A DNA stretch of 64,000 bases from Chondrus crispus (lineage: Eukaryota; Rhodophyta; Florideophyceae; Gigartinales; Gigartinaceae), in the NCBI RefSeq assembly GCF_000350225.1, contig NW_005179172.1:1-64000 (forward strand), written 5' to 3'. The stretch's first letter is position 1. Each line of letters begins with the position of its first letter. The position numbers were made by a program, and so were the translations under genes. Below are positions 1-10,213 of the stretch, piece after piece. Below the pieces are notes generated by a model. It saw only the letters and a list, made by a program, of their open reading frames with translations, searched no databases and was not told the DNA's origin.

Positions 1-908
1 AAGCCACTGCTGTGCTTACAGCGCCAATGCATTCTTGGTGGGCAGAACGTGATCGTGGGGATAACAACTTCAAGCCGTTTACATGTCGACGTCGGTGCAG
101 CACTACAGCCCGGATCCGCAAACATCACTCTGTTTTTGCACAAACATTACGTATTCCTGTCTCTACAGTCAACTCCAACTCACAAAACAGCACCATACTT
201 AGTCCACGTGTCAGTTGGAAAGCAACAATCTCATCCGAGACTGTAAGACCTGGCCCTGCCGGCTGTTGCCAGATTGCTGGTCGAACGCCTGCTGAACGGT
301 ATGAGGGAAGAACCTTCGAGAGTTTACAGTTCTCCGCAATCAGCAGGTCCAACGCCACGCCCAGAAATGGTCTGAAACTCCTTTCCGGTTTTAAAAGTAT
401 GTGAATTAGAGAATGTACCGTACTGTAACGTATTCCCAAACCCTTTCATTTTTGAAGGAGAAAGCTTGGCGGTGGAAAGCGTTCCACAATTCATCACCCC
501 CAATCACGGTGTATCTGGCTGCACGGTAGAACTGCGAGCTTCATTACACGTAAAATACACGTGTGCAAAATTCAGCGCCAAGACGGAGTTTGTTTGTACA
601 GTACACGATTTAGTGCTAGGGCGTACCAAAACGCAAATTGTGGCACTATTGCAGGGGGGAGGGGGGGGGGCGGCACTACGACAAAAAGCTTTCACGAAGG
701 GCGTAAAGGGCACATTTCGGGCACTGTATGCCATGTAAAAGATACCTCTTTACGTGTTGTATCAGATACAATAACGTCGTCCGTAAAGTCACGAAAACGC
801 GTGTTTTTGCAGCGAGTTGCTCGGATTTTCTGAACGTAAAATTTTCAAACAACGCGTTTGGCAAAACTCACAGCATACAGTACCGAAACTCGGGTACAGA
901 GGGCCCTA
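1..908. other. No gene recognised
   Basis: I see no convincing coding region on either strand; the open frames are short and overlap one another. The stretch contains a G-rich run (about 654-670) and several copies of a GTGGCACTA/GGCACTATTG-like word that recurs in the pogo-type element just to the right. Confidence 0.5.
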
Positions 909-963
909 CTCATTAGTGCCGCCCCGTGTAAGACCCCAAAATTGGCACTATTGGGAGACGGCA

Positions 964-1305
964 TTAATAGGTGACGTTGTCACATCTATTTTCATGCATT
1001 CGGTAATTAACGTCTGCCTGCGTTGGGTCTCTGTCGTGTTTTGCAGTGAGAAACGCGCGCCTTGCGGACCTCAGATACGATAGAGAGTCTGAAACTTGAC
1101 ATTCAGTAGCCAAATCTTCCAGCTCTCCAAACAATTCCGCAATCTCAACGACAGAGGGGACAGTCCTTCGCTCTCTCGCGTCCTCTGCGCTCCCATCTTC
1201 ATCACTTGATTGCGTTGTAGTTGTGTTCGTCACACCCTGAACTGACTCAAAAACGTCCATGGCATCATTAATAAACGCCTCTACCACACTTTCGTCGGAC
1301 TCCAT
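964..1305 (-). pseudogene. Probable pogo-type transposase C-terminal remnant
   Basis: This 113-residue frame begins with an ATG two bases beyond the stop of the upstream HTH segment and is in a different frame. It has an acidic N-terminal half, then a leucine-rich helix and a basic LRSARRAFLTAKHDRD-like stretch near residues 79-95, resembling the tail after the DDE core in jerky/pogo proteins. I infer that the DDE core was removed by an internal deletion joining the two ends. It could instead be unrelated sequence. Confidence 0.35.
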
Positions 1306-1307
1306 AT

Positions 1308-1661
1308 TTACCCACCGTTCCTCATGAGAAATTCGAGCAGCTTATCCTCTAGATTTGGGACCCATACGGCCTGACGGGTCTTCAATTGCAGTGATTTGGG
1401 CTTCTTGTTGGCTACGCGGAGTAATTTGGGAGCAGTTGCTCTGATGTTTCGCACGGTGCGCCCTGCGATGCCGAACTGCCGCTCAATTGCTTCGGTATAG
1501 TGTCCCTTTTCGAGCAGATCTGCAATGTCTAGCTTCTGCGCTATTGTCAGGCGCTTGTGCGTTGCGTTTTTTATTTCCGGAACCGGATCCATAAAGGAGG
1601 ACAAGCTAAGGTCTGTGAACGCTGTTCGGCGAATGGGATGGGGCTTAGATGCTGCTTTCAC
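1308..1661 (-). pseudogene. Pogo-type transposase, N-terminal DNA-binding part
   Basis: The frame gives about 117 residues. Residues 37-70 form a CENP-B N-terminal / Psq-like helix-turn-helix, recognisable by KRLTIAQKLDIADLLEKGHY followed by an AIERQFGIAGRTVRNI recognition-helix region. The tail (RQAVWVPNLEDKLLEFL) looks like the start of the second CENP-B HTH. It ends at a TAA at 1308-1310, just where the second HTH and the DDE domain should follow. In a full pogo transposase this part binds the inverted repeats. Domain recognition rests on the motif pattern, not on a search. Confidence 0.6.
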
Positions 1662-1790
1662 ATGTTTTCACGCGCGACGGACGGACGGCTGCATAAAACC
1701 TGGACCCATGTGACACGTGGCACTTTTCGTGTTCGTACGTCTGGCCGGCATTAATGGGAGGGTAGCATTAGCAAATGTGGCACTAATGAG

Positions 1791-2244
1791 AGTCCCCCCC
1801 ACCTGTATGTGAGTTTTCCACGTGTTTCACAAGCGACTGATCACAGCGGCGCCGGATCGACCCGTCGTGAAGAAAAGTGAATTGGGTCTTCCGTTCTTTT
1901 CATCAGTACAAACGAGTCTCAGACTGCACGGGTCGTATCAATATGCGTCTTGGACGCCCCTATCGCTTCATCTGCGCAGAGTCCATCAATGGATCAAAGC
2001 GCGACAGGATCTGCCACAGATGTCGCCGAAGCAACCGCGAAAGATAGACAAGTAGAAGCTTCTAAAAACTGTCCTCTCCAAACGGCCCCCCTCAGCCTGT
2101 CATGAAGACGAAACACACCACCCATTGGTACTGTACAAGCCCCCACCCATTCGCCTAAGAACCTTTCTATCCTTGTGGCGAGCAACAATATTCGCTTCAG
2201 CGAGTATTAGCGCAGCTGCACGTGATCCGTCGGGCGGCACAACG
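1791..2244. other. No gene recognised
   Basis: This is sequence between the pogo-type and piggyBac-type elements. Short overlapping frames occur, but none has a recognisable motif or sensible composition. Confidence 0.5.
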
Positions 2245-2266
2245 ATATCCCTAGCGTTCGAATTTA

Positions 2267-2487
2267 GGTTCCATATATGGAACCTTAATTTCCTGAACCC
2301 TCTAACTCCCTCAGTTTCTTATTTTTTGAGTCGCGTCTTCGCCAGATTGCTGAATGCAACCTGTAGACCTGCTCCAAGAAAGCGGAATTCAATTGGCTCA
2401 AGCCGACCCTCTTTTCGAGGGTGTACAAATCGGAGCACTTTACCCCTCTCAGAAGTGCATTTCTAGTATGGATCCATATATAGATCC
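2267..2487. repeat. Left subterminal palindromes of the piggyBac-type element
   Basis: A perfect 18-bp palindrome, GGTTCCATATATGGAACC, lies at 2267-2284 and a degenerate copy, GGATCCATATATAGATCC, at 2470-2487. They match the copies near the right end and probably serve as transposase-binding sites. Confidence 0.6.
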
Positions 2488-2594
2488 CTAAAATATCTCG
2501 AAAATTAGCAATTTAATGGGCCACGACTCTTTTGTAACGTACTTGCTGACAAAAAGACCTGCATCATCATCTGTCTTGTTAAGACAGTGCCCGC

Positions 2595-3104
2595 TCATGA
2601 CATCCTCTGTCGTTGGCGAGCACGACCTGCATCCTCGGTGCTGCTGCGCTGCCTCGCCCTGCTACACACTGCAGGTGGTGTGCTTGCAGTGTTGATTGTA
2701 CTCATTCGGCTTGAACTCTGCGGAACATGGGCTGCAGGCATCGGAGTACTACGAGGCTTCAATACAGAAAGAGTGTGCCACATTTCGTTGCAGCTTTTTC
2801 GCAGCCCAGTGTAGATGCGAGTACAAAGATGTACCGCACAATGCACACATCTATACGTCGATCGATGTCCCCGCCAGTTGTTTTTATTCCCAACGACTCC
2901 CCTTATCCCGCACAATGCACAGTACTGCTGCTCTTTTTGTTGCTTCATAAGGTGCCCAGGAACCGATAACCTTAAGACCACACCATCGGCCCGATTGAAG
3001 AATAACAGCCTCTTTCGCTTTCGATTAGCAGCCAGTCTACACAACCTGTGAATATTTTCTTGGCTGATTGCCTCATCGTTTCTCAACTCGCTTTCTTCTG
3101 ATGT
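2595..3104 (-). pseudogene. piggyBac-type transposase, C-terminal zinc-binding domain
   Basis: This is in frame with the preceding segment after a single TAA. It carries a cysteine/histidine-rich module: YCALCGIRG, then about 18 residues later YRCVHCAVHLC, and a final cysteine in GLRKSCNEMW. The spacing suits the cross-brace or zinc-ribbon domain found at the C terminus of piggyBac transposases, where it binds the transposon ends. The last 50 residues are basic and low in complexity. The stop may be a real terminator that removed the domain, or a point mutation. Confidence 0.55.
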
Positions 3105-3974
3105 TTATATAGACTGAGCAGAGTTGAGCAATTCTCTGGATACCTCGTAGGTAAAATCTGCAAGCGATTCCACCCCATTCAGCGAGCTTCGGTAAAAAGT
3201 CAACCCCTGAAATGACGCTCTGTTTTCTAGCAAATGTTTCGTCCGTGTCATCCGCCAAGCAATAAAGGCATTGACACCAATTGTTTTGATAGTCTGGGAA
3301 ACGATTTTTTGTTCCCATTTAAAGGAGGATGTTGATGATCGAAAGATTGCCCTTGACTGTGCACTCCCGTCTACTCCACCCTTCGTTTTAGAATAAAGGC
3401 TTTGTGAGGCATGCTTAAAAAGTTTTAACGGAGGAAAGGGATGCTTGTTCTTGTCGTAGTTGTTCACCATCAGACAGAATGGCAAACGAGACTTGAAGAT
3501 GCGTCGTGTAGATGCTTCGGTGAAACCAGGAGGCTGGGGATCTTGCTCATGGGCCCAGGCAACTGTGCGACGCGCAATGCCATTGAGTGTACTGTAGCAT
3601 TTTTCAATGTTGCTGGGACTACAGTACACAACCAATGTATACATTATCCCTGCCTCTGCAGCGGAGATGTAAATGACGTAATTGACAGCAAGAACTATCA
3701 TTTGGTGAATAACCTGCCCAGTGTGCTCCTCTGGAACATACTGTCTGAATTTGGCATCACCCACACAGCATGTCACAACGTCCGTCGTAGCCAAATTGAG
3801 GGCTCTATCTAGACTAGATGGAGCAACGCTTGTCTTAATCTCGATTGAGGAAATCGATAGGTGTCCATCTGTAGTCGTTTCATCGCATAAGCCAAGACCG
3901 TAACTGCTAATCAAGGCAATTCCGTCTGGAGAGCACGCCAGCCAGGTCTCATGTTTTTCCCCATCATGCCGCAC
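3105..3974 (-). pseudogene. YqaJ-like nuclease core and C-terminal part of piggyBac-type transposase
   Basis: This frame continues the catalytic segment. Residues 10-22 (ETWLACSPDGIAL) and 44-47 (IEIK) supply D17, E45 and K47 of a PD-(D/E)XK nuclease; GQVIHQM at 86-92 is the glutamine-bearing motif typical of YqaJ-family enzymes. The sequence then returns to piggyBac: KTKGGVD (196-202) holds the third catalytic aspartate, and a WEQKIVSQTIKTIGVNAFIAW helix follows. A nuclease therefore sits between the second and third catalytic aspartates of the transposase. The frame ends at a TAA (3105-3107), and the reading frame continues past it. Codons before the GTG at 3974 belong to the same protein in the shifted frame. 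Confidence 0.65.
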
Positions 3975-5254
3975 TCATAGATGCATTTGACAAAAGGCCG
4001 ACTAGACAGAGCGGACAAAACGGCGCTTTCATTGGCGGTTCCACGCATCATGGGCTCTGTAGAGCGTACGGAGCTGAACCATGTCTCGGAAAACGAGCTC
4101 AACACATCTTTCAATGATTCATTCCCTTCCGCCCTCGCTGTCATACCGACGACGCGACGTACGTCGTCACTTTTAAAGAGAATTTTGCCAGCACTTGTGC
4201 CGGTAACTCGGAACTGCCTCAGGATAAACCAGTCCGCACAACGCTGATCAACAGTCAGCACTGTGCATTTGCTCAATAAATGGCGTTCGAGTACATCTTT
4301 AGAGTGTAAGGAATCGACGGCGGGAGTAAAGATGCGATTTTCATCAGTGCGCTTACTAAAGAGCTTTTGCCCAAGGGACGATTTCTTGGGAACAGCGATC
4401 CACGTTTCAAGGCTTTTCGAAACAGTTGTCGGAACACAGTACATAAAACGGAGAATCTTACGGAACTTGTCACTGCCTCTCTCCCTGACAGCAACAGCTG
4501 TCACTTTAGAACTCGTGCCTGGGATCCCTCGGCTTCTACCAGTGGCCTTTAAGGTTTTCACTGCCCACCACGATGCCGGGCCTTCATCGGGGCTGTCGTT
4601 AACAACAAATGCGCGGGGACGATCTAGAATAGAGTTGTCAGCTGATGTGATAACAGTGCTAGGGTCTGGGATAGGGCTGTGGTGAACCCCCTCTACCGTC
4701 ATGGTTTCCCCATCCAAAACATCGCTTTCGCTGCTCGAGCCCAAATCCGAATTATCTTCTTCATCATTCCTTGTCATGCTGAGGAAAGATTTCCCAACAA
4801 ATGGGTGACATTTTAACAAATGCTCAGGCACAACCATGATGAACCCAATACGAATAGAAAGTAGTTCACGCATCAAGGAAACTTTGCCATACCCGCGATC
4901 AGCGGTTATGATAAAACCGTGAACACTTCGCTCACCCCTACCTTCGAGCACTGACTTTAACAAACCGGAGATATTTTCTGTTTGGGGCACACCGCGACGA
5001 CGGAAGCGAACCATTAATGTTATTCTGAAAAGGGCGTCTGCGACTGCATCTGCAGAATGGCCTTCTCGGTCAGCCTTTCGGCTGCTCAAAGTCTTGACTT
5101 GGTTATCAGTGGCCCTAGTTCCATACAAATCGTCATCGAGCGTTGCGAGGGTGTGTGTAGGAGAACAAATATCTTGCATGTCACTCGAAATGCAGTGTTT
5201 TCGAACTGCGTGAGACGTTGAGTGTGGTCTCTTTGAGCTAGCCAAGTGCGACAT
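3911..5254 (-). pseudogene. piggyBac-type transposase, catalytic segment plus start of nuclease insert
   Basis: This frame carries two of the three predicted catalytic aspartates of a piggyBac DDE domain: the acidic LDDDLYGTRATDNQ patch near residues 39-52 and D119 in ITADRGYGK. These match the two sites that precede the third aspartate in the KGGVD motif, found in the next segment. From about residue 335 the sequence changes to the start of a YqaJ-like alkaline-exonuclease fold: CADWFILRQFRVTGTSAGKI followed by RGTANESAVL. The frame is lost near 3965 at GGGGAAAAAC and resumes in the -1 frame, either through decay or a one-base error. No canonical slippery heptamer is present there. Confidence 0.65.
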
Positions 5255-5865
5255 CCCTCTTGTCCTCTCCCTGTTGGTGAAAAAGCCAGTATGTCGCTAC
5301 TCATAAAGCGTACTGTCTGCAGACTAGGCGTTGTGCAACCGTCCCGTTGCGGAATCTCGATGGTTTTTTGAAAACTGAATCCCGTACAGTGCGACAAAAG
5401 CAATACGGATACATACCGGTACATGTCGGACATCCGCAGCGGCTGTACAGCAAGTTTTTGCAGAACGATATACTCGTTAAGCCAACCCAGACAGGTTTGC
5501 AACAACTCATCCATTAAAAGAACGACACAGCCTGTTCTCGTTGTCTGCAATTCCCGGACCTCCCGTTCGACATCCAATCGCTCCATTGCGGATGAGCAAA
5601 AAAGCCTCGCCCTCTCCCCAATGACCTCGGAAACAAATTCATCCTCAAGCATGAGACGTTGCCCTGTCACTCTTGACGTACGCCACCCTTGAGTCGGATC
5701 CCTTTGAGAGTTTGCTGGCCTTGCCCTTTCTGATCCCCTTCCTCTCAATCGACCTCGCCCACCGCGACTGCGGCCCCTCCCTCGTCTCCTTCCGCCTCTC
5801 GTAGCCCCCTCGGCTTCCTCACTACGCACTGCAGGTACCGGGTCCTCTGGGAGAACTGTAGCCAT
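5086..5865 (-). pseudogene. piggyBac-type transposase, N-terminal segment
   Basis: This is the N-terminal piece (259 residues, ATG at 5865) of the element's transposase. Residues 22-47 are an RG/GR-rich basic stretch that probably contacts DNA or RNA. The rest is mixed helical sequence with no motif I can name. The reading frame should pass into the next segment at about 5258, where GAGGGATG is one base short of continuity; beyond that this frame is meaningless. The catalytic residues lie downstream. The assignment rests on position and continuity with the next segment. Confidence 0.5.
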
Positions 5866-6046
5866 CCTCCTCTTTCGTCGTGGGTGTTTTGAATCGCAGC
5901 GTGCGTTCTAGTTGCTCGATTTATGAGGTTGAACATTCATCTGCATCCACTCACTGTCAGCTCCGCAGTCGTATAGTGGGATTGTCTCGCCGGCGCGAAT
6001 TACAGAGTAAATCTGTACTCAAACAGAGCCTTGTATCTGGCCCTAA

Positions 6047-6116
6047 GGATCCATATATGGAACCGTAGGGCAATTGGACAATTTACTGAACCCCCTATGG
6101 TTCCATATATGGATCC
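6047..6116. repeat. Right subterminal palindromes of the piggyBac-type element
   Basis: Two copies of the same near-palindrome occur, GGATCCATATATGGAACC at 6047-6064 and GGTTCCATATATGGATCC at 6099-6116. Each differs from the left copy by one base in one arm, and the pair are reverse complements of each other. Confidence 0.6.
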
Positions 6117-6490
6117 ATGGAAACGCTAGGGATATACTAGACCCTTTACGGAAATATGGGGGGACATGCAATAAACCCAATCATCCGATAAAAAGATAAT
6201 CCTCAATTCGTTATGATCAGGTAAAGTATCACACAACCAGTAAATCGAAAATACATTATGATTACTGCATACAAAGCACACATGCACATATACGTGTTCA
6301 ATACCTGCGCACTGCATCAGTGCAAAGACGCGGGAGAAAAAAGCGAAACAACTGGGTCATTGCGCAAATGACCTGCACATTTCGGATAGACGTCGATCTG
6401 CACTTGCCACAGTGAGGACAAACACATCTTCCCTCTCTCTCCCTCACTCAGCATCACCACCCACCGCAACCTAACACTCCCCAATCCCTG

Positions 6491-7770
6491 ATGGCCCCCT
6501 TCACAGCACAAGAAGCGGCCCAGACTCTTCAGCTGCTGTCGACAGCGGCCATTGAGCGCAGAAATGAGCTCGAGCTCTACGACGCATCCCGCCCTGACGA
6601 TAGTGACGAGGACAACGGTTCAGACTCCCCCATTTTCGACCACTTTTACGATCAGGGCGGCGCTCGCGCAATCATTGAAATGATCAACTTTAACCCAGCC
6701 CAGTTTATGGGCATTTGGGCTGGGTTTCAAAACCTCATTTCGGAGAACTACAATGTTGGCAGAGGGCGCAAATGCTCCCACAGCCCAAAGGATGTGCTGT
6801 TCATGACCCTATCGGTCCTGAAACATGGCGGAACGTGGGATTTTTGGCCAAAATGTTTGTTCAGAAGACGTCTGCCTTCGAACGCCTTATAGTGCGCTTC
6901 ATTGGGATCATTTCAGAACCTGTTTACGAGCATTACGTGACCTACTGCCACAAGCGACGGTCGATGAAGGAACTATCGGATAAGAGTAAGCTTTTTAAGG
7001 AATACCCTATGGCCCGTTATGGCACTGATGTCACTTTCCAGCCCTCTTTTCGCCCCTCCGGCAGCCTGGAAGAGGGCAAGAAGTCATTCAGTGGAAAACA
7101 CAAGCTTTACGGCTACAAGGTGGAAGTAAGCGTTATGCCAAACGGGTTTGCAATTTGCTGTAGTATGCATGAGCCTGGTTCTGTCTCCGATTTGGTAATT
7201 TTCAGGGAAATGCTGTGGTTCCACAGACGCGCTCAGCGCAAAAAGCAGGATGAGGCTACAATTGAGGACAGTGGGCCCTTGGAAGAGGAGTATCCGGGAC
7301 AGTGGACCATATTGGCGGACAAGGGATACCAGGGGGCTGCCGAGTTTTGCAGAGTGATTCATCCAAAACGAAAGCCCCCTGGTGCGTTTCTCTCGCCAGG
7401 CGAGGTTGCCGAGAATCGAGCTATCTCGAGCGACCGCATTCTTGTGGAAAACTTTTTCGGGCGCATGTGCGGGCTTTGGTCGGTAGTGGGTACAAAGTGG
7501 AAGTGGTCAGAAGGTAATTATGATGCAGTGTTTCGAACGTGTCTAGGTCTCACGAATTTTCATATTCGTTGGAGGCCGCTACGAGCACAGGACATGACTT
7601 TGTACCAGCAACTGACAAACCGATGGTACCAAATCGGTAATAGCCAGTTGGAGCGCAGACGCCGAATTCAGAAGCGGTACCGGGAGAAGAGAGCCGACCT
7701 AATGAAGCGTCAGTTTCGCGCAAGTTGCGCTCTGGATTTACTCGGCCGCGAGCCGATTGAGGAGATCTAG
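6491..7770 (+). pseudogene. PIF/Harbinger-type DDE transposase, one frameshift
   Basis: The ATG at 6491 opens a frame that is sensible to about 6840. One base is missing from the T run at 6841-6845, and the remainder reads in the next frame to 7770, giving about 426 residues. The DDE_4-type core is visible in order: YGTDVTF (first D), GKHKLYGYKVEV, PGSVSDLVIF, ILADKGYQGAAEF (second D) and DRILVENFFGRM (E). The tail is basic. The usual second Harbinger protein (Myb-like) is not next to it, and I could not find convincing inverted ends. The homopolymer site leaves open that the gene is intact and the sequence carries an error. Confidence 0.75.
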
Positions 7771-8514
7771 TCTCTCCATACTTGCTTGTGTATTGAGAGA
7801 ATGCAGCCCTTTTGCGCTAAGCGGTAGTGAATTACGACAAATTCAATTGAATTTGCAATAAATGTACTGTCTTCGAATGACCCAGTCGTTCCCTTAGAGA
7901 TCGAGTCACAGAGCAAACGAATGCAGTTTGAGCGAAAGGTGGATATATGCATAAGAGACCTACTGTACCAGACTTCCGTTTGTTGCGGGCAACTTGCCCG
8001 CAGTACAGTACCTTGCTGGAGGTCAGTTCACAAAACTCGTAGTGGGATTTTTCAAGCTCACGTTTACTTTACATCCAGAGTTTGTGGGCAAATGGGAAAA
8101 CGCGTTATTTTAAGGACAACGAAAAGAACAAAACGTGAATAATAGAGACGCAACATGGTTTTCTGCAATTAAAATTGAAGTTGTGACGAAAACTCCTTAC
8201 GGCGAGTGAAATCCAGTCAGACTCCATGGCGAAATTTCCTGAAATGTGACTGTACAGTGAAGTCCCTTCTGCAATACATTTCACATACGTGTACAAAAAA
8301 TGGCGGGAGAACGAGTGTGTCTATTAGCCCTTTTTAATTAACGAAAATCGCAACTAAATATGCGAATATTTAGGAAAGTGCGCGAAATCCTGTTTCAATT
8401 AGGAAGAACAGTTCCGACTAAAATGTATGCTATTTTCCAACTGTACGGAAAATGACTATTTTAGCTGGTCAGGGCGGGCAGGCGCCGACTAAATTTGAGG
8501 ACTGTTTCTCATCG
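7771..8514. other. No gene recognised
   Basis: This is AT-rich sequence downstream of the Harbinger transposase. A hairpin-like TTGCGGGCAACTTGCCCGCAG lies near 7981-8001. No coding region is supported. Confidence 0.45.
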
Positions 8515-8640
8515 CCATTTTCCTCTTCGCCTCCCTCCTCGTCGCTTCCTTCCTCTTCGCCTTCCTCCTCTTGGCCTCCCTTCCCTTCGCCTCCTTCCTC
8601 TTCCTCTCCTTCCTCTTCGTCTCTTCCCGCCTTTTCACTC
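8515..8640. repeat. Polypyrimidine low-complexity tract
   Basis: This is an imperfect (CCTCTTCGCCTCCCT)-like run, almost wholly C and T on the plus strand. Open frames through it translate to serine/proline runs and are not evidence of a gene. Confidence 0.8.
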
Positions 8641-9884
8641 TGCTCCTCCCTCGCATCCCCTGTCCCTATGCCCCTTCAAATACCCCGCCATGACGGACGC
8701 CATCCCGACAAACCCCCGAAACACGCGCGTCACAGCTTACCTCAGTCTTTCAGCGCTACCACCCCGTCTTCTCTAACAGCCCCGATCCCGTTTAGCGGTG
8801 CAGAGACACACACTCACGCCACTCACCTGACCGGTGAACAATATCTTCGCCTGCTCTTCTTGAACACAGCGCCCGCCTACGCACCTCATAGTCCCTCGAG
8901 CGCAACCTGCACTTTTCCATGCCCCGCTGCTACGCCCGCTTGTCGTCCGCCCCGAACATTTCGCGGGCGACCGTCAAGTAGGCATCGTCGCTGCGGCTCG
9001 CGTAGACTGCCGTGTTGTACACCGCGGCTCTTGTGCGCGCTGTAGCCGCGCGTCTGCAGGAGGGCCGCGCGCTCGTCGCACTACATTGGTGCGCGACGCC
9101 ACGCTCATATCAGAGTAATGGGAGCTGCCCGACCTGTGCACGGACTCCTCCGTCGTAGTGGACTGGCAATTTCTTATGGCTACTAGTACGGTCGTGGTCA
9201 GTTCGGCCGTGGAGACGCTCGCAGCAACGGTCGGGGGCAACCGCTTTCCGCACGCGGCAGAGAACTTGGCCGCCGCGAGGGAGTCTGTAGCCAACGACCA
9301 GGAGTGTTGTGGGGAGGAGGAAGAGCCCTAAGGGCTGTATTCGTCTGACACCTTGCAGCTGTGGAGGCTGTGGGGTGGGGAGGGCCATGTCCTGTTGGGG
9401 GCGTTTTCCAAGGCGTTAGAACGTAGCTGTGCCGGCGCCGCCCGGCCGAGGCGGCGACGGCGTGCTGGTAGAGGCGGCGCTAATCAAAACTCTGTTTACA
9501 CGACGTCTAGATTAGTTGTGTTCCTCTTTTCCCGGCTCTACACTTCTACGTTTACTTCCGATTCTTCTAAGATCCGAGAGCAACACAAGTCTTTTCGCCA
9601 ACGCCAAGGTTTGGCGTTTTGGAGACGCGTTGTTCGTAGCCAATCTGATTCATGTTGGCGACTGACCGACAGTGGGACAGACCTTGCATTTTACAGCTCC
9701 CCTCCTCGCTGATACTAGGCCAGAGAGGAATTTGCAACGCCAAAGTTCACCATGAATGACATAAAAGGTTCCTCTCGGGCATGCCCCACAAATGCCCTTG
9801 ACAATTCCTTCTGGTTCCGAGAACCTGGAGAGGCAAGCACATCGAATTTTCTCGCAGTCGCGAAGCGCGCGGTTCGGGGGCATA
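8641..9884. other. Mostly non-coding; possible minus-strand terminal exon near 8938-9060
   Basis: No full gene is supported. On the minus strand, ending at a TAG at 8938-8940, one frame reads like a protein end (…RAAVYNTAVYASRSDDAYL, then EMFGADDKRA, stop). This has natural composition and could be a last exon, but I do not recognise the family or find its upstream exons. The rest is GC-rich with overlapping frames. Confidence 0.25.
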
Positions 9885-10208
9885 TCATCCGCTTGATTCG
9901 TCATTTGCGTCCTCTGACTGTGGCGCGCTTTCATTGACCACCCAATCCGGCGAATTCACGGTTGGTGGTGCGGCATCATCCGGTGGTGCGGTTAGGAGGC
10001 GCTGGTTTATGCGGAGCGGCGCAGTAGATGCGAATGACGGAATCTCGGTACTTGTCGGGGGTAGACTCGAATTGTTTTTCTGTGCGTAAAGAGCGAGGAA
10101 GGAGCCGAACTGCTCACACTGCTTTGCGGCAATGGTAACGCTCGCCGAGACAGCGTTTGCAGTCGCAGTTTGCGCCTCCAAGTGATGTCTCTCGGCAGCA
10201 CGAAGCTC
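9885..10208 (-). pseudogene. 3' part of a gene split by retrotransposon A1
   Basis: Reading on the minus strand across the removed retrotransposon, this segment continues the frame of the segment ending at 47667: KKRRLE joins ELRAAERHHLEAQ without a frame change. It encodes about 107 residues. An amphipathic, alanine- and glutamine-rich helix (likely coiled coil) is followed by a proline/serine-rich, acidic tail ending NDESSG. The stop is at 9885-9887. No catalytic motif is seen. The insertion should inactivate the gene. Confidence 0.55.
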
Positions 10209-10213
10209 CTCCA

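Larger units (their letters stand above)
909..1790 (-). mobile_element. Pogo/Tigger-type DNA transposon, internally deleted
   Basis: The element is bounded by a perfect 12-bp terminal inverted repeat, CTCATTAGTGCC, at 909-920 and in reverse complement at 1779-1790. Inside, on the minus strand, lie a CENP-B-type DNA-binding segment and a separate C-terminal segment, with the catalytic DDE core absent. The left end is preceded by TA (907-908), as expected for a pogo/Tc1 insertion; the right flank does not keep the TA. At 882 bp it is far shorter than an autonomous pogo element, so it is best read as a deletion derivative that can move only in trans. Further copies of the subword GGCATTAAT lie just inside both ends. 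Confidence 0.6.
2245..6135 (-). mobile_element. piggyBac-superfamily transposon with YqaJ-like nuclease
   Basis: The ends carry the perfect inverted repeat CCCTAGCGTT (2249-2258 and 6122-6131), flanked on both sides by ATAT (2245-2248 and 6132-6135). piggyBac ends are known to start with CCC and to duplicate four bases, normally TTAA; here the four bases are ATAT. Subterminal copies of an 18-bp palindrome (GGTTCCATATATGGAACC and variants) lie at both ends. All coding segments are on the minus strand and together make one transposase in four pieces, separated by two frameshifts and one stop. The element is about 3.9 kb. Confidence 0.7.

Noticed and set aside
3955-3975. Programmed -1 frameshift in the piggyBac-type gene
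   Set aside because: GGGGAAAAAC does not offer an X XXY YYZ heptamer in the zero frame, and other breaks in the same gene point to decay or read error.
6136-6490. Inverted ends for the Harbinger transposase at 6491
   Set aside because: No convincing matching repeat was found to the right of 7770, so the element limits were left undefined.
9353-9712. Plus-strand 119-codon frame
   Set aside because: Composition is Arg/Ser-rich with no motif, and it overlaps equally long frames on the other strand.
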